Under the pieces are notes generated by a model. It had not been told where the DNA came from and did not search any database. It was given only the letters and a program-made list of their open reading frames with translations. A stretch of DNA of 64,000 nt from Strix aluco (Eukaryota; Chordata; Aves; Strigiformes; Strigidae), in assembly GCF_031877795.1 (NCBI RefSeq), contig NC_133935.1:84946748-85010747 (forward strand). Direction: 5' to 3'. Numbering within the stretch: position 1 is the first letter of the stretch; every line of letters begins with the position of its first letter. The position numbers and the translations under genes were made by a program. Below are positions 1 to 11,900 of this stretch, in pieces.

Positions 1-1340
1 GAGATGGGTTAGACCTCTAGGCTAAGGGATGGAGGGATGCCATTTTTAATTGTCTCACTCCAAATCCTACTTCAATGCCAGATGAGGATTGTGATAGGCC
101 ATGGTTTTATTATTTGTTCAGGATAAAACTAGACTTAGCTGAGCTTTCAGGTTGTTTCCATGGCTTTTTTTCCCTACAGTGTACTTACATAGTCTGAAGT
201 ATATACACAGCCCTGCAATTGGTCCCTGACCTCAGCCACTTTTGATCCTTGGCCACTCTGCTTCTAATGGTATGAGGGCAGTTTTCTGGGGGAAACTACA
301 GTGAATGGGAGCACTGGGAATGTCCTAAAGATTAATCAGGTCATCTTATATCAACCTCCATCTTGTCCATCAAAGCCACTCTTGCACCTCTGCAGGACCT
401 GTCTACACCAGAGGACACTGCCATGGCTGGGAGAGCGATGCCTCCCAGTACAGACTGGGAGAGGCACAAGCTGCTGTGAACAGGGGCATGATGTGTGATG
501 GTCTAAACTATAGCAAGGGGCTGCAGAGAGGGACCCAGATGGCCACTCTGCAGCGGAGGAGCGGGCACAAGGGCTGCGGCCCACCCATTATGCCACCCTC
601 ACCTCCTACCCACCCAGGAAACGCAGACCTGTAGAGACAGCGTATGCTGACAAAGGCTATTTAGCTGCTGAGGTAATTCTGCCACCTCTTTACAATGATC
701 TAAACTAGGCCAACACAAGCACTGCTGGCCTAACTGCCTCTGCACTAGAGATTTTTCCAGGAGAGTTATGGTGTGTCTCAATCGTCTTCAGGCTCAGAGA
801 TGCTCAATATCAGGATTAGGGTTGAGTGTGCCTACAGGTAGATATCTGGATGTCCTGCCAAAGTGTTGCAGTTCAGTTCTTCCTTTCTTTCCCATTTTTA
901 CAGCAAGCAGCAAAAATATGAACACCTCCCTACCCAAAACTTGGACATTTCCCACCACTACATGCTACACATGACCATGCACACCAGCCAAGAGAAGATA
1001 GGGAGATCAGGGCCAGCTGCTCTGAGGCAAGTTTCATCCAGGCTGCTTGCTGTAGTCCCATCCCACGCATCCACACTGTGCATTGGAAAGGACACTACGT
1101 TCACCCCCTTCATGTCCTTATCTACCCCCAGCTGCAGGACCATGAGTTTTTGACCCAGACCAAGGAGGAACAGCCACCTCCATGTTGTCCCATACCAGGC
1201 AGCTTTTCCCAACCTCTGAGATCATGAGGTTTTCTAGTCCAGGCAGTGGTGTCTCATGCCTTGAGTACAGTCCCCCACAGAGTCAGCAGCAAAAGTATAG
1301 CCCTAACCCTCCAACCTTACCCCTCTGCCTCCCCTGGAAA
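1..1340. other. Noncoding stretch, nothing recognised
   Basis: Mixed-composition DNA with short open frames only, none above 100 codons and none resembling a known protein. I see no transposon ends, no long simple repeat and no RNA gene. A short CCCTAACCCT at about 1301 is too small to call telomeric repeat. Confidence 0.6.
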
Positions 1341-1344
1341 ATGA

Positions 1345-1625
1345 CATCACTCTAGACAATTTACTGTTAATCAATAGGATTTAACAGAGCCAAATACAAC
1401 CCCGAAAGAAACAGCTGATGCAGCTGTATCTTGTCAGCAGCGAACGCCTCGATGTGAACGGAAGCATGATCTGCCTTTGTTGGCATTTTCTGCTTTGTCT
1501 CTGACTAGCATTTGCATCTCCTAATTAAAGAAGTATGGGCAACTGTATAAATATATATATAGCATTGCATTAAAGCCCTGGGATCTATCTGACAGCCAAG
1601 CATGATGCAGCAGCATTAGTAATGT
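1345..1625. promoter_or_regulatory. Possible conserved noncoding regulatory element
   Basis: This stretch packs several developmental transcription-factor motifs into under 300 bp. ACAGCTG (1411-1417) and CAGCTGT (1421-1427) form a perfect 7-bp dyad around a 3-base spacer, giving two CAGCTG E-boxes of the bHLH type. Further on are an ATTTGCAT octamer (POU type) and a CCTAATTAAAG homeodomain-type site near 1508-1530, then a TATAAATATATATATA run near 1545-1560. Such clusters are common in enhancers, but motifs this short also occur by chance. Alignment with other birds would decide. Seen: the motifs. Inferred: the regulatory role. Confidence 0.25.
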
Positions 1626-4435
1626 TTGTTGTACCATTTCAAATGACCTCATTTGGAGTGGAATTACAGTCAGCCTGTGCATGTTCTAACCCAGACAGTT
1701 GCAGGCACATGAGTTTTAATAGAAATACATCCACTGAATTGCATTTGGCTATCCTTTTCTTTATAAAGGCCATGAGTGCTCTAAGTAAAGTTAATCTGTG
1801 CCTGTGCAACTAGGTACAGATTACATTCTTATGTTCTTCCATCAGATAAATGAACTTTCAGGTTGCAATGGTAAAGTGTTGGACAGATGTTTGATGTTTG
1901 GGGAACTGTAATTTGGCCTCCTTACACACCAGGACAAGGTCTTCAGCTTCTACTCCCTCACATCTTCCTTCTCCATGCACAGTATGAGCTACTCTTCAAG
2001 GATGGGTCAATGTTTTGCTGAGGAAGGAAGGAGAACCATGAATGAAGCAAAAGTGGCAGGAGCAATTACTTGTTATGGAAGGTGACTTTTCCCCTGCTAG
2101 CCTTACCTCTGAAAAGGATGATTTCAATCAGTTCCACAAGGTTTTCCATATAATTTCCATGTCACCTTTTTCTGAGCAACTAGTGCAGTTCCAGGCCCAT
2201 CTACACATGGGTCACTTTCGTGCAGGGCAGTGTCATGTGCAGTCCAGGCTGGAAATGCTTTTCCACTGACATCAATAGTTGAATTTAGTCCAGAGGTGAC
2301 TTTACAATCTCAGGAGTTATCTTTCTTCTCCACTTAGTGTGGCCTCCTTTGTTCACAAAGCAGCATGACCAGTGTCAACTATTGCTCAGCAGAAAACAAA
2401 CAGGGAAGAAAGGATTTGGATTTCTTGGGTTACCTACAAGCTGGATTTGGATTTCTTGGGTTACCTACAAACTGGTTGTTAAAGCACCAGTGAGGGTTAC
2501 AACTAACCCTGCCCTTCTAGCTGCCAGTGTTTAAATATGTTTCTGAGTCTTAAAAGCAGGAAGCAAGATGATAAGTTAGATTATCTAATCATTATCTCCA
2601 GTACAGAGGGCAGCTGGGTCAGTACAACACTGCTAAGCATGACAGTCAGTATATAAATAGGATCAGTACTTACAGATCAGGAGACTGCTAGTGACCAAGG
2701 TTAAAAGAATAACTAATGTGTAAATGTACTACGATAATGCTCAGCATCCACTTGTATTTCCTGGAGAATCTGCGCAGAGGGCTGAGCATAACGAGCATTC
2801 ATAAATGACCTTGTTACGAGCACCAAGGGATCTCTGAAGGCACCACGGACAGACAGAAGAGGGCTGGATGCCTGCCAGCTGAGGAGAGTGAATCTGCGCT
2901 CCCTGTTCGCCATCGACTCCCTGGGTGATGATGGAAATCAGCTTTTCCCTCCCCCTGACCTGGAACAGATGCAGCACAAGACTGTCATGTGGACCAATTA
3001 GTTAATAAGATACCGTCGTCCCCCAGGCAGTTAGAAACATGAAACGATGCAGGGATGTGCTTGGGCTGCTCTATGAAGACAGGGATGCTGGCATGGATCT
3101 GGAGGACTTTCTCTGGGTTGACACTCCAACAAAAACTGAGCCAATGTGTCTTCTAGACCCCACAGCACCATTCACACAGCAAAGGGACCTCATTTAATCA
3201 CGGGGACTGCTGTGGCAATCAAAAGATGAAAAAGAGAGGCTCAGGCTGCTCCCTGCCAAGGAGCAGCAAACCTTGGTCATCTACACTCAGTTGACAAAGG
3301 CAAGGAATAAGGGTCAAAATGATCCCCAGTGACTTCAAAAGGTTTTTTGTCAGGTGAATGAGGAGCCAAAGCAAGGTTTTGGCCTGGCCCACAGTCTACG
3401 TAAGACACCATGCCTTTGGAAGCCAAGGATCATGTTTTCTCTTCCAAAAGCCATTGGCACTAAGTGTACATTATCACAGAGAGCTCAGGTCTGTGTATTT
3501 CCTGAGAAACCTCTCTGCCTTTGCTGCGAGCCACGGCAGATGAGCACAGCCTTAGCTTTCGATGGTGTTTTTCCATCCTTGACTTCCCACCCCCCCAAAA
3601 AATTATATAACCCTGTCCATTTATAGAAATGCAGACCCAGGGCTGCTCAGCAGATCAGTCTGATATTGATTGTTTCAGCCTTTGTGACTTCAGAAAGCCA
3701 AACTTTCCATGGGGCAGGACAGGGCTCAAGTCAGAGGAGGAAGGGTGAGAATAGAGCACTTAAGGGGCATGGACAGCATTTTTTTGTGTTGCAGTATGTG
3801 CCTTGTTGGAACAGAGGACACATTATCCTGCTTGCACAGCATTTTCTGACCTGCTTTTGACCTAAGAAGCATTTGCATTCATAAATACTTGAGTATTTAT
3901 GTATCCTGGGAGGTGAGGGAAGGAGAGGAAAGGAAAAGAGTGGGTTTATCAAATCTGGGATCCTGCAGGGCTTGGAAAGCAAACCTCCTTCCAGACCAAC
4001 TGTAAACCAGCCTGCATCCAAGAGGGCTTGTTTATTACTCTTTGAAATGGCTTTTTTTTCAAGACAGCTTGCCAGGAGGTGACCTCTGGTTGAGAGGACA
4101 GTGAAATGGATTCATGGGGCTATCTTGCTCCCCACCATACCCCCAGAAGGGTGTTGACGATGACTTAACTCTGGGATACTTTACCCAGTGCTGCTGTTCT
4201 TTCTGGGAGAAAAAGGCCTGAGAAGGGTGCGTAACAGAAACTACCCACCTCTCTATTTCCCCATGTGAGAGCCCGGAGAGATGGGGGAGCAGTCTGGAGA
4301 GACCTCAAGGTGGGTGGTGAAAAAAGAAATTAGAAGAATGGGAATGAAAGTCAGAATGTAACCAGAGAGCCTGGAGTACCATAGACATCCAGGCCCTTCT
4401 CCACATCTTGAATATGAAGCACAATTCTTGTTCTC
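1626..4435. other. Noncoding stretch
   Basis: No gene and no recognisable transposon apart from the short tandem duplication listed at 2412. Open frames are short and scattered on both strands. Confidence 0.6.
2412..2473. repeat. 31-bp tandem duplication, two copies
   Basis: The unit beginning GGATTTGGATTTCTTGGG and ending in CTACAA[G/A]CT occurs twice head to tail, at 2412-2442 and 2443-2473. One base differs (G at 2440, A at 2471). This looks like a fairly recent local slippage or duplication event. It has no coding context. Confidence 0.9.
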
Positions 4436-4439
4436 CAAA

Positions 4440-4635
4440 AAAGACAAGCAAAACTGGAAGAGATACAGAAAAGAGCAATAAGGAGGACTGAGATATGGAT
4501 CTGACCCTGCATGTCAAGAAATTAAGCATTTCAGCTTAATTGGGGTATTGCAAGTGGAGTAAGATGTCTAGAAGATCATGAGTGACCTGAAAGAGGTGAA
4601 TAGGGAGTGACTGACCACTGGTACTCCAGCCCTGT
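4440..4635 (+). mobile_element. Old CR1/L3-like LINE fragment
   Basis: The text from about 4450 (AACTGGAAGAGATACAGAAA, then AGAGCAATAAGGAGGACTGAG) to about 4620 (AGATCATGAGTGACC, then GTGAATAGGGAGTGACTGACC) follows the ORF2 C-terminal region of ancient amniote CR1/L3-type LINEs, which encode the conserved stretch before the 3' UTR. It is much more diverged than the CR1 copies at 12.6, 22.3 and 31.5 kb, with an unrelated-looking insertion in the middle. It is therefore an older, dead family. Identification is from remembered consensus similarity, not alignment. Confidence 0.5.
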
Positions 4636-5615
4636 TATTAACAGAGTGCCCTTTGGCTCTCTGTACCACTACCACTCCTGTGCTATGTTGTGATGTGTAC
4701 TAAGCCTTGCATAGAACAATCTTGATAACAGAAGTCCACCATCTTCTGCGCAGAGAAAGCAGAGGATCTGTTGGAGAAACTCCTGGAGAGAGCAGCTGAT
4801 TTCTTCAAATCATCCCAAAAGAGTACATCAGGAAACTAAAAGCAATATTTTGGAAAAATATCAAAATTTAGGAAAAGACCGAAATTCAGGGGGAACCTCA
4901 ACCCCTTCTTCAGCTCCTGAGCCTTGGGCCTGCCACTGTATTTGACTGACAAAGCTGTCAGTCTCATATCAGTGTGTCCTGACAAGTGGTCTTTCTTCAG
5001 AAGCGATTACATTGCTAACACAAGCAGAAAGATAAAGTTTTTTCTGTCAAAAATAATTTTATGCCTGCAAGAGTAGCCAAGGCATGCTATGCAAAAGCAA
5101 CCAGATAGGGATGTACCTAAAGGACATCTATTCACTAAGCAAAATTAAGATCTTTAGGAATTTGCTCTTTCTATAGCATGGGAAGTCCAGCTCAACTGGA
5201 CTGGAGTCATAAGTGACAAAGAAAAGGGCAGAGGACAAAGTAAAATTTTTGTTTTCATTTATGTCTTTCTCCAGTGGGTCTGAATCAGTATCAGAAGCCC
5301 TTTCTGTAACTGCTTGAGGAAATCTGCCTGAAGCAGCTCAGTTTGGGTAGAGCTCAGCGGGGACTTTTTGCTCTCTCTTCCCAGTGGCTACCATCATCTT
5401 CTGGGGAGGTCATTTCCAACCAGTGCAATGGACATCTTTGAAGTGCCAAGTGAGTGGTGCTTCTTAACCCACTGAGCACCAGGCGCAGTGCTTTGCTCTC
5501 TCAGTTACCCTCAGCTTCAAGGAAGCATTTGAGCAGTGATGGGGGTGCCTGTGGTGACATTTGTATCTTGTTGAATTCAAGAGGTACTGTGGGTTTTTTT
5601 AGGATTTATGTAAGA
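4636..5615. other. Noncoding stretch, nothing recognised
   Basis: No transposon end, simple repeat or long open frame is visible here. Confidence 0.55.
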
Positions 5616-5619
5616 TAAG

Positions 5620-5830
5620 GCAGCTCAGTGGTAAGCAAAGATCTAAGTTCAATTCCCTACTTTCTTTGCTAGTTATTTCCTTTGGGATCTTTGGCACATC
5701 TCTCTGTGCACTTCAATTTTCCCAGCGGTCAAACAGCAATAACTCTGACACCTTGCCTGAAAAGTTGTGGTGGAGACACAATAAAGGTTGTAAAGAGTCG
5801 AGATAATGCTGTAACAGGAGCTGTAAAAGC
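5620..5830 (+). repeat. MIR-type SINE relic
   Basis: The order of segments follows the MIR core and 3' part: a 'gttcaattcc' start, then a region matching 'ttgggcaagtcacttctctgtgc', then TTCAATTTTCCCAGCGGTCAAACAG (the decayed 'cagtttccccatctgtaaa' block), then CACCTTGCCTG and GTAAAGAGTCGAGATAATGC. MIRs are tRNA-derived SINEs shared by amniotes and long inactive. The 123-codon open frame at 5682-6053 overlaps this relic and is not a gene. Confidence 0.55.
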
Positions 5831-6577
5831 GTCTACAGAAAATAGAGAGCCCTTTATATTACCATTGGTGTTGATGAGTAGAGCATGCTTGTGTAAAAGG
5901 CAGATGACTGTTGGAGTGTCTGAGGTTCACTGGGGTATTCCAGTTACATGTGGCACCAAAATCACATCATCTTGTTTCCTAGCCTTTGGCAGAGCAGTCA
6001 CATGTTTACACACAGCTTCCGCTTTCGCTTCAGACAATGTCATCTCTGCCTGAAAGCTGATCTCATGCCTGGGGAAGCAGCTCACATCTTAACCCATCAT
6101 TCTTTTTGCATTGCAGGTGGTGGTTCTGGGGGACTTTTTTTTTTCTTTTTTGGTAATCACATTGCAAACAAATTTTGCTTGCACAAAAGCAAGCCATAAG
6201 CATGAGGGTAAGGGAAATTCTGATTTATCACCACCAAAATGTTCTTCCTCCTCTTTGCAGCTTTAGCTGAGGTGATGGGCTCCATGCAAGGACACATTCC
6301 TCAGTGCCAGATTGTGTGTTGGGAACCTGGACAGGAGTAGGAGACACAGTCCTGTCGCACTTGCATGACTTCTATCAGATTTTGATTCTCTGCCCCCCAG
6401 GAATTTTGCGAACAGGTATTTTAACACGAAGGAATGTGCCACAAATCCCAGTTTCAAAAGAGCACAATTCCAAACCAGGCAGTACCCCAAGAACATCAAA
6501 AGTAGAGTCAAAGCGCTCACCACTGAGCTGATGGCACCTGAGGAAGAGGAGGGGACATGTTGCAAGCTTGGGGACAA

Positions 6578-6651
6578 CCACTAGATGGGGGCAAGAGCAT
6601 ACACGTCCATAGGGCCCCAGCTGGACCCCAGGAGCATGACCACCAGGTGGT
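6578..6651 (+). promoter_or_regulatory. Two CTCF-like motifs about 60 bp apart
   Basis: CCACTAGATGGGGGC (6578-6592) and CCACCAGGTGGT (6640-6651) both resemble the CTCF core CCASYAGRKGGC in the same orientation. The first matches through the AG-R-K-GG positions. The second ends in T where the core has C. Two like-oriented sites close together are a known arrangement at insulators and loop anchors, but neither is a perfect match. Confidence 0.25.
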
Positions 6652-8320
6652 GACACACCATCAACCTTCTCTGCCCCTTGGCATGGCCCAGACCTTTCCA
6701 GGGAAATGGATCTGCCAGACATCCACCAAGTTTATCAGGGCACAGCCATGCATGGTGTCATGACACTCAGAGCCTCTCCACTGGTATAAGATCTGACTAC
6801 GTTATGTCTTTTGGGGGCTTAGGCTGGACCATGAACATCAGTTGGAGACCCCATGTGGCTACCAACTGAGATCATTACTGAGCCATAGAACTTTGCTCTT
6901 GAGATCTGCTCCAAAAGATTGCTTTGCTCAATACTTCCAGCTAAGCAATTATCTCTCAGCCTATAAAAAGGTGTCTGCCCACTTCTCCTGAGACTTCAGC
7001 TCTTCCAAACCATCGTTGGAAACAGCCTGTGGGGTGCTCTCTGCTGTCTGCCTCTTGTCGAGGTGTCCCACAAATTGTCTCTGACTGAACGCAGCACTGC
7101 CTTCGTGGAGCCCGGAGAGACTGGAGCATGTGAAAGCTCCTCCCGACCCCGACATATCCTACATGCCCTCTTGGTGAAGGAACAAGTTCAAGAGGCTGCC
7201 AAGCACATCAGCCCTGGAGCCTGAGCAACGGGCTGAATTGGCTCTGCAAATCTGTCATGAACTGCATTTTGTGCACACAGATATAGTCTGTGTTCCAAAA
7301 GGAGCTAGGGAGGGAGGGAGGGAGAATTTGCCTCTTGCTGGGAATACTAAGCCCTGTTTAGTGTTACCAGTTTTGCAGAAACATAAAGGGGCCTAAACAG
7401 ATTCAGCTAATGATGTGTCATCAATTAAACAGAAGCAAGTTTTACAAGGAAAGAAGCTTTGGCTAATGTCCAGCCCTGATGACATATCCAGGGAGTATAT
7501 CCTCGAGCAGGCGCCACTTCATACCAGTCCTGTGGGTTACAAAGGAGCTAGTGAAACTACGTTGGGGGCCACTTGGCCCCCTGACTCCATGGCAGAGCAA
7601 AACAGCAGAGACCAACTTCCCTCCTTCTGTGCCCAAGGCTGCTCATATTTTTTTGCAGAAAGTCAGCTTTTCCAGGACCTTTCAGAGGGGAGCTCACACA
7701 GCCAGCCTGTCTCCTGAAATGACTTTTCTCACCCCCAAAATAGAAAGATCCCCATCGTTTCTTGTGTCCTTGCTGAGCGACATTAGTCCGGTGTATTTTC
7801 CCCCTGCTCTGAGGCATGAGAATTGGTGCCATACACTTTGAAAACCTCTGAGAATTTAGTGGTATATGTCAAGACCATATGCCACACAGAGGTTATTATA
7901 AATCCACATCCCTTTTCATCCTCCAGCACCTTCTAGTCACCACAGTCTAGAAACATTTGATCTGAGATTTTGGTGTTGCAAGTAATTCTGTCCAGGAATT
8001 TTCCAGCCAGCCTGACCCTTGATAGCCTCTGCTGGCTGAGGAAACAGAGAGTTTTTCAGATGATATTGTTTTCTCTCTGTGACTGAAGTTCCTTGATCAA
8101 TGCAAGAAGAAAATAGCCCATTGTTAAGCCTGTTTTTACCACCGGCATGTGACAAAAATATCTGTTTCTCCTTTTTGCTAAGGCCCAGCTGCTCCTTCAC
8201 TGATAGAAGGGAAATCCCTGCAAACAGAGAGCAAAGTCAACGACACACAGTCTGTACCCCATGAGTCAGCACGACAAAGTTCCCCTCATTTCCCTTCTGC
8301 CAGCCCAAAGCTGCTGAAAA

Positions 8321-8339
8321 GTTGTTGTTGTTGTTGTTG
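8321..8339. repeat. (GTT)n microsatellite
   Basis: Six GTT units in a row, read as poly-Asn codons (AAC) on the other strand. No coding context. Confidence 0.9.
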
Positions 8340-9258
8340 GGTGGGTTTTGTTTTTTCAGCTCAGCATTTTCTGGAGTCCAATGCCTGACCCTGACTTCTT
8401 CAGTTATGCTTGTGGTGTCTTCATATGCAAGCATTGAGCAGGTCCAGGTCTACTTAGCATCTGAATTCAGACAAAACAAGATGTTTTGAGCCCTCAGTGG
8501 CAGAGGACCAAGTCAGGGTTCTGCAAGTTGGTACATTTTACTTCAGGGTAAAGTTAGAAGTGACATTTCCTCTGAGATCTTCTCTTGCCTAGAAACGCCC
8601 TTTTCTCTTTTGCCCGTTCTTTTCTCTTTTGCATTGAGATACAATCTTTACTGCTGAGATGGCTATGACAGCCGAGGATGGCAGCTTCTGTTGAAATTCT
8701 GGCTTGACTCTCCTTCTTGAGCGACTCAAAGGGCCTAACTCTGCATGCTTGGAAAGCATTTTACCAACAGCCAGGCACTCCAGGAGGACTGTCTGGGCTT
8801 TGTGCCCTAAGATTGACAAAGACCTTCTACTTGATCTAAGGAGTTCCAGGAGAGTGGAATGGGTTTATTTGGCCAATGACACCAGCCTCTTCAGTCTCTT
8901 TTTTATATGTTGGCAGAAGAAAAATGCTGATTTAGCAGGCACAGGGAAAAATGAACAGTGCAGATGCTAGCTGAAATTCAGCCCCTTATTTCTCTTTTTC
9001 TTTCTGATTTCTTTGCTTCCTGCACCCAACAGGTGCGTTTGAGAAAGTCAGATTTCCAAAGCCAGTGGATGCTCCACAGAGATTTTGTCCATTTTAAATA
9101 CTTCCTATCCCAAACCACAAAGGGGATTGGTAACTCCGCCTGAAGACAAACTCAAACAAAGCTAGTATTTCTCAGGAAATTCAGGCCATGTTGTAATACA
9201 ACTAAACAGAGACAAAAGTAGGTGGCAGCATCTTCTGTGAAGGTTTGTGTGCTCAGAG

Positions 9259-9278
9259 GTTTGTTTGTTTGTTTGTTT
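9259..9278. repeat. (TTTG)n microsatellite
   Basis: Five GTTT units in a row. It makes the TNKQTNK-like stretch in the chance open frame on the - strand. Confidence 0.9.
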
Positions 9279-9870
9279 CTCTTGGTCTTCCCTGGTAGTA
9301 CATGGCTGAAAAGAGAGGCTGTATCCACACACTGCTCCTGCAAGTCCTGAGATGTCATTCATCAATCCATTTTGTGCTCCAGCTCTAGCACCCTGTGTCC
9401 CAGTGACCCACTCTTGGCCCTCCCTCTTGCAGACTGTCCGTCTTGTCTTGTTGCTTGTATTAGTTTCCAAAACCAACTCTGTGTGAGCCATCACAAGCTC
9501 ATGGCAATTGTCCATCTGAAAATTTTCATTAGACATTTCTGGTAAAATGTGTGTGCCAGTAACTGGCTTTAAGATGAAACTTTCAAATGAGTCTATGTCT
9601 TTCATTGGGTCAATGCTCCTTCAGGCATACCTGATTAGAGTAGACATAAAATTTCTTCTCCCCTAAACAACTCTCTCTGGAAGTGAGATTCAAAACATCA
9701 GGAGTTCAGTCAGGTCAGAGAGATTTAGACAACTCTCTCTTTTCAAGTGCTTTGGGAAAATATGTCTTTGCTAGAAGCAGCACAGCCAGAGCAGGTAGCA
9801 CAGGAGCAAGGCTGAGGTTTCATCGGCTGCAGGGAACATTCAAGATGAACTTGATAAGACATTTTACTTC

Positions 9871-10003
9871 TATATGACTCTGTTTTGCCATCTGCAAAAT
9901 GAAGATCTGGTTCCTCATGCTGGCCTCCCCTTGCTTTGTAAAGATCTTTGAGATCAAGGGCTGAAAATGCTAGATAGAACCCTGGCAACATTATTATTGT
10001 CCT
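9871..10003 (+). repeat. MIR-type SINE relic, 3' part
   Basis: TTTTGCCATCTGCAAAATGA (9883-9902) corresponds to the MIR 'ttccccatctgtaaaatgg' block. It is followed at the expected spacing by TTTGTAAAGATCTTTGAGAT, GCTGAAAATGCTAGATAG and ATTATTATTGTC, which match the 'gtaaagtgctttgagatcc...gaaaggcgctatataa...ttattatt' tail. The agreement in order and spacing makes this one of the better MIR calls in the window. Confidence 0.6.
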
Positions 10004-10291
10004 ACACAAACAAGAGAACTGGGTCTTGCAAAGACAATGTTTGGCTTTAAGTCAGTCCCCCAGCTCTATAGGAAAACAGTCTATGCACAGACACGGTGTT
10101 AGTCACACGAGGAAAACAAGCTGTCAGGCAAGAGTTTTGCTTTTCTTTTATCTCCACCTGCTATCCAAGTTTCATGTATTTCTCTTAGGGGAACATTTTC
10201 AGCTACTATTGCTACTGTTAGAGAAACACAGGAGCATATGAGTGCGTGAGAGGCTGTGAGTGCTGCCTTGTTCCATATTTGTTTCAAAACA

Positions 10292-10342
10292 TAATAAAAT
10301 AGTGCAATGCTCATTGTTTCAGGAAAAAAAAAAAAAAAAAAA
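10292..10342 (+). repeat. A19 tract preceded by AATAAA
   Basis: An AATAAAA lies at about 10292. Roughly 25 bp later a run of 19 A's occupies 10324-10342. That spacing is what a reverse-transcribed polyadenylated RNA would leave. No parent transcript could be recognised upstream, and processed retrocopies are uncommon in birds because CR1 does not favour poly(A) RNAs. A plain slippage-grown A-tract is equally possible. Confidence 0.35.
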
Positions 10343-11720
10343 GAAAACACTCTAGAAAATACTCAGAAATAACTGACATCCTTTTGGATATTACTTGTGG
10401 CAGCAAAGATGCCTTGTGTCTGCATGAAATGTTTGTCTTTGCATTGCTTTCTTCCATATTGTTATATAATCATACATTTCCTTTGCTGCCTTCTTCTTTC
10501 CCCTATCCTCAGATGTCTGTGCTCTGCATCCAGCCTTCTGCATGGCTTCTGCATGCACATTAGGCAATTAAAACTGAGATTGTCTTCTGTCGCCCCTGGC
10601 ATTTTGAGCCACAGAAATGTACTGCAGGTTTTAAAGGAAGCAAAGGGCAAAGATCTCATATTACACCGAGGCAGAACTTTATGGGCTCATTAGAAAATTG
10701 CCGGTTATTAATCCTACTGAGGGTAAAACTGGTCTGATGTAAAACAGCCCAGAAAAAATCCTTTCAACTGATCATGCTGATTTATTCCAGCATATAGTTT
10801 GGTCCAAACTCAATCACAGTCAGTGTTGCTGGACCCTCAGTAACAGGTGCCAATCTGCCATGTGTGAAACACCTTCAACTTGAAACCTGAGATTTAACTG
10901 AAGCAAGAAAAATCAGCCTGAAGCTGAAACCACTTGAAATACCAAATCTAATTTGAGATGGAGCAAGCAGTGAGGAAGATGACAGGGGATGCAATGCTCC
11001 GTGGCACATCTTCAAAAGATTTTTCACACCCATGTGAATATTTGTTAAGCCAGACCATAAATCAGACCCTGCTAAAAAGTTTTATCTGCTTTTGGCTTCA
11101 GGCATCTGCTAGAAAGGACCCTTTGAGTCTGATTATGTTATGTACATCTTGTGAAATTTGCAGCGGTTTTATTCAGATTTAGGCAACAATACACAATTCA
11201 TCCCTTTTTTTGTGTTATCAGCCTGCAAGAAGGGGAATAAAATTAACAAAACACTGTGAGATCACTCAAAGCACCTTCATTCATTAAAAAATTTATCACT
11301 GCAGCCTGACCCTGTCAGGGGACTTTAGCACAGCTATGTGACAGCCAGTCTGGGTTACTTGTCCGAGTCCAGAGCTGGAGTGCGAAGGCAGAAGAGGATT
11401 TCATCCCACGTTGCCCAGGGCAGGTATTGCAGAGCCTGTCACTCCTCTGAGCGGAGACTCTCCAGCCGGAGACCTCTCGGGATTGTTGACTTTGCTGCAG
11501 ACAGTCGGGCTGGGGCAGACTCAGACAGCAACAAACCCTTTATGAAAGCAGCTGGGAAACAGAAGCAAAGACATCCAGTAACCGCCAGTTCCTGCTGGAC
11601 AAATTTAACCCATTCTGGCTGCAGTCTGGCCCCAACATTCCCAAACAACCAGTTTTCCTGATTTACACCCACTCAACTCCTGCCTTCACTTGACTAAACC
11701 CTTAAATTCAATGTCTCCAG
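10343..11720. other. Noncoding stretch, nothing recognised
   Basis: No transposon, simple repeat or recognisable open frame. The 107-codon + frame at 11338-11661 has no familiar domain. Confidence 0.55.
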
Positions 11721-11724
11721 AAAA

Positions 11725-11900
11725 ATGGGGTTGGAAAGGACTTCCAGGGTGCATTCCACAGTCACCCCATAATCCAATCCTCACCCTTAGTCTATACAGC
11801 ATCACTTTAAAAGCTGGTGTGTGCAGGGGGCAATTTCCCCACTCCCCACCTTGCTGAGAAGCTGTCCCAGACTTCCCTGCCCTTGGACCTAAGGTCTATT
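11725..11900 (-). mobile_element. Possible diverged CR1 3' fragment
   Basis: GGGGTTGGAAAGGACTTCCAG at about 11727 resembles the reverse complement of the CR1 3' region ('ggttggaagggacctc...'). Following text such as CATCACTTTAAAAGC and GCTGTCCCAGACTTCCCTGC would fit a worn copy. The hallmark CATAGAAT tail repeat is absent, so the call is weak. Confidence 0.3.

Larger units (their letters stand above)
5831..9870. other. Noncoding stretch with small simple repeats
   Basis: No gene was recognised. It contains two CTCF-like motifs near 6.6 kb, a short GGGA run near 7.31 kb and the GTT and TTTG microsatellites listed separately. The ATG-initiated 147-codon frame at 9162-9605 (- strand) has no recognisable domain and runs through the TTTG repeat, so I treat it as chance. 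Confidence 0.55.

Noticed and set aside
1300-1312. CCCTAACCCT, possible interstitial telomeric repeat
   Set aside because: Fewer than two full units.
9162-9605. 147-codon ATG-initiated frame on the - strand
   Set aside because: No familiar domain, crosses a TTTG microsatellite, and its length is within chance expectation for a 64-kb six-frame search.
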